Shown: positions 34,991-42,270 of the stretch, piece after piece
Layout of the letters: every line of letters starts with the position of its first letter
How positions within the stretch are numbered: position 1 is the stretch's first letter
Assembly: GCA_003252515.1 (NCBI GenBank)
Contig: QKDR01000143.1
Coordinates: 1-49,568 of the forward strand
DNA: 49,568 nucleotides
Direction of reading: 5' to 3'
From: Candidatus Delongbacteria bacterium
Lineage (GTDB): Bacteria > UBA4055
The notes under the pieces: generated by a model
What the model saw: the letters and a program-made list of their open reading frames with translations, nothing else
Database searches by the model: none
Told to the model about the DNA's origin: nothing
Program-made: the position numbers and the translations under genes

Positions 34991-35365
34991 CTAGTCTTTC
35001 CTTTCCTTGTTCGCTTTGCAGTCGAAACACAGTGTCGCGTGAGGGACTATTTTGAGTCTTTTCTTGTCTATGAGCTTACCGCATGACCTGCATACTCCGT
35101 AATTCCCTGTCTCTATCCTTCTGAGAGCCCCTTCAAGGTTCGTGATGAATTTTCCCTCTCTCTGAGCCATATAGAAATCGAGCTCTCTCGCCTGATGCTC
35201 AGTACCGAGCTCTTCGGAATGGGTTTCACCGGTCTGATCGACAATAGACTCGGAGTTATTCGCTATGTTGTGATCGATTATCTCCTTTGTTTCTTCGATC
35301 TGTTCGAGAATGATCTTCTTGAAGACTTCCAGCTCGGATTTGCTGTATTTCATCTTTTCGGCCAT
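34991..35365 (-). CDS. DksA/TraR-family C4 zinc-finger protein
   Basis: A 124-residue protein: a long coiled-coil hairpin (about 10-85) followed by a C4 zinc finger (Cys92, Cys95, Cys113, Cys116; YGVCRSCGKLI, then LCFDCKAN). The family binds in the RNA polymerase secondary channel and, with ppGpp, tunes rRNA and biosynthesis promoters. The acidic DxxDxA tip of true DksA is not visible, so the effect may differ. It lies between ileS and lspA, an order seen in several FCB genomes. GAGGAG precedes the ATG. Confidence 0.88.
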   Translation of the reverse strand: MAEKMKYSKSELEVFKKIILEQIEETKEIIDHNIANNSESIVDQTGETHSEELGTEHQARELDFYMAQREGKFITNLEGALRRIETGNYGVCRSCGKLIDKKRLKIVPHATLCFDCKANKERKD

Positions 35366-35390
35366 AGGTGCTCCTCTGTTTTTATAGCAA

Positions 35391-38300
35391 TTAATTTATT
35401 TTCTCTATCGTCAGAACGCAGTCAAGACCGTTTATGTCAAGATCGTTTCCGCCGTCTTTCAATTTTTCATCCCTCTCTATTGAAACGCTCAGGGTTTCAG
35501 ACGCTATGTAGTCTTTCTGCTTCGCTATTGCTTCGCTCAGTTCATCTCCGGCATTGAATCTTACTTTTATCCTGTCGGATATCTCGAAGCCGTTGTCCTT
35601 TCTCATGTTCTGTATCCTGTTTATCAGCTCACGTGCGTGACATTCCGCTAAAAGCTCAGGCGTTATCGTGGCGTCCAGCGAAACAGTTATATCACCTTCC
35701 GATGCGGAGAATATACCGGGTTTCGATTCGTGCTGAACTGTCAGGTCCTCAAGAGATACAGATTCGCCTTCGACGGTTATAGTACCGCCCTGCTCGACCG
35801 CCCTTATATCTTTCAGGGTAAGCGCTGATATGCCTGCCGCGATATCCTTTACTTTCGATCCGAATTTTTTTCCGAGTGTCCTGAAGTTCGGTTTCGCCGT
35901 TATTTTAGCCAGCTCTTCTTCGTTCACGATCACGGTTACATCTTTCACGTTAAGCTCTTCCTTTATCAGCTCGCTGTATTCCCTGACCGCATTCTGGGTT
36001 ATTTCTCTGTTGGCTACGACAGTGAAGTTCGAAAGAGGCTGTCTTATCTTTATATTCTTCTCGTTCCTGAGCACACGCCCAAGTCTTACCGCAGTCTCTA
36101 CGAAGGACATTTTTTCTTCGAGCTCCCTGTCTATGAACTTCTCATCAACTTCCGGATAGTCCCTGAGGTGTACCGAAGGAGCAGCGTTCGGGAAAGCTGT
36201 CAGCTCGAGGTTCTGATACATCTCCTCGGCCACGAACGGCATTACCGGAGCTATCAGTTTTGTCAATATCGAGAGTACTTCGTAAAGTGTCTCATACGCA
36301 TGCAGTTTATCCTGATCGTTGCCGCTTTTCCAGAATCTTCTTCTGGACCTTCTTATATACCAGTTGGTCAGGTTATCTATGAAGTTAACCATCGCGGGAA
36401 GCACATTGTAAAGCTTGTATGCGGACATCTGCTCGTTGACCTCTTTGGTTAAACTCTGCAGGTACGACATTATCCACCTGTCGAGGTCGTTGGTCAGATC
36501 TTCGGGTTTGAAATATTCGGCCTGTGGTTTCCAGTTGTCTATGTTCGCGTATGTAACGAGGAAGCTGTAGCTGTTCCAGAGAGGGAGCATGACTTTTTTT
36601 ATCACGTCCATTATGCCCGATTCCGAGAATCTGAGGTTCTCCGCCCGTACAGCAGGCGAGTTTATCAGATACATCCTCATCGCGTCAGCGCCGTATTTGT
36701 CGAGTATCTCGGTGACCGGCGGATAGTTCTTCTTGGATTTTGACATCTTGCTGCCGTCCTCCGCCAGAACCGTACCGTTCACTATAACGTTGAGATAGGC
36801 GGGTTTGTTGAAGAGCGCTGTAGATATGACCAGCAGCTTATTGAACCATCCTCTGGTCTGATCTATACCTTCGGCTATGAAGTCGCACGGAAAATTCTCG
36901 TCGAACCTTTCCTTGTTCTCGAAAGGATAGTGGTTCTGGGCGTACGGCATTGATCCTGATTCGAACCAGCAGTCGAGCACTTCGGAAGTCCTTCTCATCA
37001 CTCCGCCGCAGGAACACTTCATCGTCATCGGATCTACAAAATGCTTGTGTATGTCTGTTATCTCTGATATGCCTGTTCTGTCCTTGAGTTCCTGCACTGA
37101 TCCTATGCACTCGGTCTGTCCGCATGATTCGCATATCCATACGGGCAGCGGCGCTCCCCAGTACCTGTTCCTCGATATGTGCCATTCCGGCATCTGCTCG
37201 AGAAGATTCCCGAACCTGCCGTATTTTATATTATCCGGTATCCAGTTTATCTGTTCATTATTCGCGAGCATATCCTTTTTTATCGGCTCGACCTCTATAA
37301 CCCAGCTGTCCGTTGCTTTCTGTATCAATCCGGTATCGCAGCGCCAGCAGTGCGGGTAACTGTGCTGCAAGGTATCGTGTTTTATCATCTTGCCGGAAGC
37401 TTTCAGGTCCTTTATTATCTGCTTGTCGGCGACTTTTATGTTTATGCCCTCGTAATCCGGTACTTCGGAATTGAACCTGCCCATATCGTCTATCGGGTTG
37501 AGCACGGGTATGTTATACTTTTTACCCGCCTCGAAATCCTCCTGACCGAAAGCAGGCGCCTGATGTACTATTCCGGTACCGTCCTCGGTAGAAACATAGT
37601 CAGCCTCTATTACGGTGTGTATGTATTCGTCCATGTCCTTGTAGTAATCGAACAAAGGTTCGTATTTGAGTCCGACAAGCTCTGATCCCGGAACTGTTTT
37701 GACAACTTCATACGTACCTTCTTTGAAGAAATGGGATATTCTGTCCGTAGCCATTACGAGAACTTTTCCGTCCTCACTGCTCTTTACTAATGAATATTCT
37801 ATACTGTTCTTGACAGCCAGAGCCGCATTTGAAGGCAGGGTCCACGGTGTCGTAGTCCATGCCGTCAGCCACAGGTTCTCCTCGCCTCTGACCTTGAATA
37901 TCACGGTCACTGAAGGATCCTGAACGTCTTTGTACTCCAGACTGGCTTCATGCTTTGAAAGCGGCGTTGAACATCTTGTGCAGAAGTGGTTGACCCTGTA
38001 CCCTTTCTTGACGAGTCCTCTGTCCCATATGGTCTTGAACACCCACCAGACAGATTCCATATACTCGATGTCCATGGTCTTGTAGTCGTCCACGAAATCT
38101 ACCCATCTTCCTGTCCTGTCGATTATCTTTTCCCATTCGTCGACATATTTTAATACTATGCCTCTGCAAGCTTCGTTGAATTTATCTATCCCGAAATCCT
38201 CGATGTCTTTCTTGGACTCGAAATTAAGTTCTTTCTCCACTTCGTATTCTACCGGAAGACCGTGGCAGTCCCAGCCGAACCTTCTCGAAACGTATTTTCC

Positions 38301-38525
38301 CTTCATCGTCCAGTATCTCGGTATCACATCTTTCAGCGTTCCGCCTACCAGATGACCGTAATGCGGCAGTCCTGTAGCGAACGGGGGGCCGTCGTAAAAA
38401 ACGTATTCTTTCTGACCCTTTCTCTGCTCAAGGGATTTTTTGAATATATCGTTCTTTCTCCAGAATTCCAGGACTCTTTCTTCTATATCGGGAAAATTTA
38501 CTTTTGAATTTACGTCTTTGAACAT
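35391..38525 (-). CDS. ileS: Isoleucyl-tRNA synthetase, eukaryote-like (type 2) form
   Basis: A 1044-residue class I synthetase. The HIGH motif reads PHYGHL (54-59, in PPFATGLPHYGHLVGGTLKD), and KMSKS is exact at 593-597. FATGLPHYGH, the KMSKSKKNYPP context, the long C-terminal extension and the lack of the C-terminal zinc knot mark the eukaryote-like class, which includes mupirocin-insensitive enzymes. It has the editing domain (WTTTPWTLPSN). GAGG stands before the ATG. It opens the ileS-dksA-lspA run. Confidence 0.97.
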   Translation of the reverse strand: MFKDVNSKVNFPDIEERVLEFWRKNDIFKKSLEQRKGQKEYVFYDGPPFATGLPHYGHLVGGTLKDVIPRYWTMKGKYVSRRFGWDCHGLPVEYEVEKELNFESKKDIEDFGIDKFNEACRGIVLKYVDEWEKIIDRTGRWVDFVDDYKTMDIEYMESVWWVFKTIWDRGLVKKGYRVNHFCTRCSTPLSKHEASLEYKDVQDPSVTVIFKVRGEENLWLTAWTTTPWTLPSNAALAVKNSIEYSLVKSSEDGKVLVMATDRISHFFKEGTYEVVKTVPGSELVGLKYEPLFDYYKDMDEYIHTVIEADYVSTEDGTGIVHQAPAFGQEDFEAGKKYNIPVLNPIDDMGRFNSEVPDYEGINIKVADKQIIKDLKASGKMIKHDTLQHSYPHCWRCDTGLIQKATDSWVIEVEPIKKDMLANNEQINWIPDNIKYGRFGNLLEQMPEWHISRNRYWGAPLPVWICESCGQTECIGSVQELKDRTGISEITDIHKHFVDPMTMKCSCGGVMRRTSEVLDCWFESGSMPYAQNHYPFENKERFDENFPCDFIAEGIDQTRGWFNKLLVISTALFNKPAYLNVIVNGTVLAEDGSKMSKSKKNYPPVTEILDKYGADAMRMYLINSPAVRAENLRFSESGIMDVIKKVMLPLWNSYSFLVTYANIDNWKPQAEYFKPEDLTNDLDRWIMSYLQSLTKEVNEQMSAYKLYNVLPAMVNFIDNLTNWYIRRSRRRFWKSGNDQDKLHAYETLYEVLSILTKLIAPVMPFVAEEMYQNLELTAFPNAAPSVHLRDYPEVDEKFIDRELEEKMSFVETAVRLGRVLRNEKNIKIRQPLSNFTVVANREITQNAVREYSELIKEELNVKDVTVIVNEEELAKITAKPNFRTLGKKFGSKVKDIAAGISALTLKDIRAVEQGGTITVEGESVSLEDLTVQHESKPGIFSASEGDITVSLDATITPELLAECHARELINRIQNMRKDNGFEISDRIKVRFNAGDELSEAIAKQKDYIASETLSVSIERDEKLKDGGNDLDINGLDCVLTIEKIN

Positions 38526-38540
38526 TTTATCCTCTGTTTT

Positions 38541-39200
38541 TTATTTTTCCATTAATCTGAAGCCTTTCGGTCTCTCAGTGATCTTTTTATCCAGTTTCTC
38601 GAGCTCCTTAATGGAAACGATCTCTTTTTCAGAGACCCTGGTACCTCCTATACTCGCTATTTCTTTCACTACTATCCCGCCTGTATTTTTTATCTGCTCA
38701 AGCATATTCCTGATGTTCTTTGAATTCTGATTCATTTTACCCTGCTGCCTTATTATCAGGTCGGAAGGGAATCCTGTCTCTTTCGCGATATACATGTCGA
38801 GATCCATATCCATACCCATTATAACCGTTTTAGCCGTATATTTTTCAGCGTTCCACGGACCGATCTTCTGTTTATCTTCCGTTCTTGTAAGCTTAAAATC
38901 TTTTATCTGCGAATCCGAACTTGCCATAAGCTCTTCCAGCTCTTTGAAAGTCCTTCTGAAATATGAACTGTCGATCGTATTGTAGAACGAGTATGATTCA
39001 TCATCCATATAGCTGAGACTTATATCATCTTTCAAAACTATCAGCTTGTCTGATATGTAGGTTTCCTGAAATGTCGTATCTAATGACCCGTTGCCGTCAG
39101 CGTCGGCTATCAGCATCTGTTTTATATAATAATCTTTTGAGAAAACTACTGAAACGGCCGCCGCCAGCAAAAGTATCTGTATTTTAGCTTTAAGACTCAC
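38541..39200 (-). CDS. Exported protein of unknown function (DUF4412-like)
   Basis: 219 residues from a GTG with AAAGGAG 6 bases ahead; the open frame continues to TTG 39284, but this start has no ribosome site and hides the signal peptide (MSLKAKIQILLLAAAVSVVFS). The mature part, with DKLIVLKDDISLSYMD, KIGPWNAEKYTAKTV and MGMDMDLDMYIAKETGFP, resembles the DUF4412 or outer-membrane lipoprotein-sorting-like fold that probably binds a hydrophobic ligand. It lies downstream of the 422-residue exported protein. Confidence 0.65.
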   Translation of the reverse strand: MSLKAKIQILLLAAAVSVVFSKDYYIKQMLIADADGNGSLDTTFQETYISDKLIVLKDDISLSYMDDESYSFYNTIDSSYFRRTFKELEELMASSDSQIKDFKLTRTEDKQKIGPWNAEKYTAKTVIMGMDMDLDMYIAKETGFPSDLIIRQQGKMNQNSKNIRNMLEQIKNTGGIVVKEIASIGGTRVSEKEIVSIKELEKLDKKITERPKGFRLMEK

Positions 39201-39302
39201 AAGTCTCTCCTTTAATTTAATAAACTGTCCGCTTTTCATTAAAGAAAAGTCAGAAAATATATAAAAGTTATGTAATAATATCAAGTTAAAAATTAAGAAG
39301 AA

Positions 39303-40571
39303 TCATAATCTATTGAACCAGCTGTTCCTGTCTTTTCGGACTTCTGACGATGCGTAGATTTTGTATTCTGTAAAAAATGTCGCCTGACCGTCGTAGACTG
39401 TAATGACGGCGGCGTAATACGACATTCCGTTCTTGTCTTTCGAATAGATAAGTTCGGCCGTCCGCTTGACATTGGGTTCAGTAATACCTTCGGATAAGTG
39501 TATTCTAAGCCTGTCGGCACAAAGCTTTACATCGCCAGTGATATCAATAACAGATTCTGATTCAGTTTTACTTACTTCACCGGCGTCAAATGAATAGTCA
39601 GTTCCGGTCAGCCTTATAAATTTTGTATCAATGCTTCCGACCGCAGAATTAAAAAACTCGGAAAATTTCATCGTCCTGTTGACCGCTGCCTGCTCATCAT
39701 CACGCTTCTCATAAAATACGATGTCGAGCGTAAAATCAGGAACGGGCTCACTGCATCCGCAGTTGAATATCTCCATATCTTCGGTTTCTGTCACTTCTGA
39801 GACGGTTTCTTTATAACTTTCAGTATTGGCAGTATCTCCGGTTTCTACCCGCATTTCTTCATCTGCAGTATTAATGGTCTCAGCCGATGCAAAAGTCTTC
39901 TGCGGCTGTATTTTCGGGTGGTCATTAAGCGAGAAGAACCAGCTCTTTTTATCCCTGAACGGGTCGGTGCCGATGTAGAATCTGTACTCGGGATAAAGCG
40001 AGAACTGGTCGTCGAAATATGTCAGCTTTGTCGAGTAATACGCATCATTATCAGGGCTTTTGCCCCATATCCATTCGAGAGAGCTTTTTTTGTCCGATTT
40101 CAGCGCAGTCTGTTCTATTATCTCCATTATCTTCTCTTTAGACCGGTAATCAGGCTCTTTATCAAGATCTTTGAAGGAATTGTCCGTAAGTTTAAAATTC
40201 TTCCCGTTATCCAGATCAAGCTTGTTTATACGCAGAATTTTCGCTTTTTCTGTGAGTTCACTTATGAAGTCCAGTATTTCGGAAACGGTCATCTCGGATT
40301 GTTTCTCTATGAAATATTTATGTTTCTGTGGTTTATAAATATCGACTTTGAACGGTCTGAATATCTTCTTTGAGTCGGAAATATTTTTTAAAAACTGTCT
40401 GATCTCCTCCTTCACGAATACGGATGACAGAGAATCGATCACTGATTCTATATATACTGAATCGGAATTGATCTTCTCGGCTCTTTCATCATAATCCGTC
40501 GGACCTGCAGAATAAACGAGCGTGAATATAAAAAAAACTGCCGTGAGTATTTTCTGATTTATTCGCCTCAT
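39303..40571 (-). CDS. Exported protein of unknown function with an internal repeat
   Basis: A 422-residue protein with a signal peptide (about 1-22, ending YSAG). I recognise no family. The N-terminal half is helical and charged. Two similar segments can be aligned: one near 185-222 (YYSTKLTYFDD, then KKSWFFSL) and one at the C-terminus (SYYAAVITVYDG, then RNSWFNRL). Between them lies an acidic Thr/Glu-rich linker and a CGC near residue 274. It may be a periplasmic or surface structural protein. The HesB-like selenoprotein gene ends 51 bases upstream. Confidence 0.6.
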   Translation of the reverse strand: MRRINQKILTAVFFIFTLVYSAGPTDYDERAEKINSDSVYIESVIDSLSSVFVKEEIRQFLKNISDSKKIFRPFKVDIYKPQKHKYFIEKQSEMTVSEILDFISELTEKAKILRINKLDLDNGKNFKLTDNSFKDLDKEPDYRSKEKIMEIIEQTALKSDKKSSLEWIWGKSPDNDAYYSTKLTYFDDQFSLYPEYRFYIGTDPFRDKKSWFFSLNDHPKIQPQKTFASAETINTADEEMRVETGDTANTESYKETVSEVTETEDMEIFNCGCSEPVPDFTLDIVFYEKRDDEQAAVNRTMKFSEFFNSAVGSIDTKFIRLTGTDYSFDAGEVSKTESESVIDITGDVKLCADRLRIHLSEGITEPNVKRTAELIYSKDKNGMSYYAAVITVYDGQATFFTEYKIYASSEVRKDRNSWFNRL

Positions 40572-40622
40572 GACAGTAAAGTTAAGCTAAAAATGTTAAA
40601 AAACAAACCGTAATTTTATATT

Positions 40623-40928
40623 TTAGCAATCGACTACATCTCTGAGCTTTATTGTAAATCCGGCGCCGTAGAATTTTCTTTCGGTATAGTCGAGAACTGC
40701 TCCGCCGTATCTTTTAAGAAGCTCTTCGCTTCTGGGATCAACAAGGAATTCTATCTTTGATATATTCACAACTTTATCGTTATCGTTCTTTCCGTCAAGG
40801 GCGACGCCCAGTCTTGGTCCGCCTCAACCTATACCGTCAAAATATACTCTGACGAACTGGCCTTTATTTTCTTTCTGTTCCAGAACAGGTTTTATTTTTT
40901 CAATAGCAATATCAGTAACTTCCAGCAT
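40623..40928 (-). CDS. HesB-like selenoprotein (A-type Fe-S scaffold relative)
   Basis: 101 residues with UGA as codon 35 (40826-40824). MLEVTDIAIEKIKPVLEQ, then VRVYFDGIG-U-GGPRLGVALDG, then IEFLVDPRSEELL and the end FTIKLRDVVDC fit the IscA/HesB fold, with U replacing the Cys of the usual GCGGP. HesB-like proteins are an established bacterial selenoprotein family. AAGGGGG lies ahead of the ATG. A SECIS-like hairpin follows the UGA. The C-terminal Cys101 is the likely second ligand. It probably handles an Fe-S or other metal cluster. No other suf/isc gene is nearby. Confidence 0.88.
40796..40826 (-). promoter_or_regulatory. UGA selenocysteine codon and SECIS-like hairpin in the HesB-like gene
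   Basis: On the minus strand, 18 bases after the UGA, a 3-base loop GTC (40805-40803) is closed by GGGC/GCCC (40809-40806 and 40802-40799); CAA (40816-40814) and TTG (40798-40796) can pair below a bulge. Distance and the leading G in the loop match the first SECIS in this window. Confidence 0.7.
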
Positions 40929-40985
40929 GAACCGCCCCCTTATTATCAATAACGCTAAATATAAGATTTGCTAACATATGTACAC

Positions 40986-40999
40986 ATGATAATTATCAT
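40986..40999. promoter_or_regulatory. 14-base palindrome upstream of the HesB-like gene
   Basis: ATGATAATTATCAT is a perfect palindrome 58 bases before the HesB-like ATG, just upstream of a TATATT -10-like box (about 40960). It looks like an operator of the Fur/PerR sort, but it also spans the stop codon of the DUF512 gene. Confidence 0.3.
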
Positions 41000-42270
41000 A
41001 ATTTATCAAACACCTCGGCAGGATCTTCTATATAAATCACTCTGTAACCTGTTTTTCTGGCGATATCGCTAATAGTAAGATCATCAAGTAGAAGGCCGTC
41101 GCTATTGATGCAGGTTGAAGGTATAAGAAGAATATCGTTCCCGTTCTCTGCTTTCCCAGCAGCTCTGATAATATCTTCCCCGCTTAAAAGACCTGCTACA
41201 GTAACAGACTTTCCGAATATTGTATTTTCCACCTTTACGAGTTCCGTGTTCAGTTTCTTTACCTTATTAAATTCAGTAAGAACATATTTTTCAAGTACGG
41301 GATAGAACAGTTCTCCTGTCACTATCTTAACGGTAGTCTGCGTTCTGACCGACTTGGGTATACCTTTTTTCGATTCTTCAAAAGCGTCGATGAAAAATCT
41401 GGTCATGCCGATACCGTCCTCATACTGAAGATAGCCTTCGTAATAGTCGGCGGAGGGGAAATTTTTTCCCGACTTCAGGTACAGTTCGTCGGCGCCGAAG
41501 ACGAAATTCGTACCGAGTTCCTTCAGGAACTTTTTATTGAATTTCGCGATAATGTCAAGGGTTTCTGAGGCGCACTCTTCTGAAACGGACGGTATTGAGG
41601 GAAGTTTTTCCCTGTGAGAGGTCAGACCGACAGGAACGACCGCCACCGACCGCACTCCCGGGTGAAAAGCCGCCAGATCGGATATCGTTTTCCTAAGGAC
41701 TTTCCCGTTATTTATTCCCGGGCACATAACGATCTGAGTATGTATCTCGATCCCGCCGTCAACGAGAACTCTCAGCTTCCTTTCGAATTCGTCGTCCTTC
41801 TTCAGTCCGAGCAGAACTTTTCTTACATCCTGATCCGTCGCGTGTACCGAAACATACAACGGGCTCAGCCTCATTTTGAGTATTTTGTCAATATCCTTCG
41901 AAGTCAGGTTCGTCAATGTAAAATAATTCCCGTACAGGAACGAATATCTGTAATCCTCGTCCTTGATGTAAAGCGTTTTTCTGAGATCTTTAGGATTCTG
42001 GTCGATAAAACAGAAAACACATTTGTTGCCGCAGTGTTTTATCCTAAGCTCTTCAGTTTCAATACCTTCCAGTTCATGTTGTCCAGCCTTTAATACTGCT
42101 TCAACACCGCTCCTTACCAGAATGATCTCCAGTTCGTCGTCTGCGGAATAAAAATTAAAATCGAGCGCGTCTTCAATAAGATTGCCATTGATACTTACTA
42201 TGTGGTCGTTCTTTTTAAACCCGCTGTCAGCAGCCGGGGAACATTTTTCTATTGAAGTGATCTTCAGCAT
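40996..42270 (-). CDS. DUF512 protein: PDZ-like domain plus radical-SAM-like Fe-S region
   Basis: A 424-residue protein. Residues 1-65 form a PDZ-like domain (SPAADSGFKKNDHIVSING), followed by the Cys cluster HCGNKCVFCFIDQNPK at about 78-93, a radical-SAM-type barrel (YFTLTNL, SVHATD, TQIVMCPGIN) and the DUF512 C-terminus ending in a binding region (LIPSTCINSDG). The reaction is not known. It overlaps the purL stop by one base (TAATG), so it is translated with purL, and precedes the HesB-like gene, which could supply its cluster. Confidence 0.88.
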   Translation of the reverse strand: MLKITSIEKCSPAADSGFKKNDHIVSINGNLIEDALDFNFYSADDELEIILVRSGVEAVLKAGQHELEGIETEELRIKHCGNKCVFCFIDQNPKDLRKTLYIKDEDYRYSFLYGNYFTLTNLTSKDIDKILKMRLSPLYVSVHATDQDVRKVLLGLKKDDEFERKLRVLVDGGIEIHTQIVMCPGINNGKVLRKTISDLAAFHPGVRSVAVVPVGLTSHREKLPSIPSVSEECASETLDIIAKFNKKFLKELGTNFVFGADELYLKSGKNFPSADYYEGYLQYEDGIGMTRFFIDAFEESKKGIPKSVRTQTTVKIVTGELFYPVLEKYVLTEFNKVKKLNTELVKVENTIFGKSVTVAGLLSGEDIIRAAGKAENGNDILLIPSTCINSDGLLLDDLTISDIARKTGYRVIYIEDPAEVFDKL

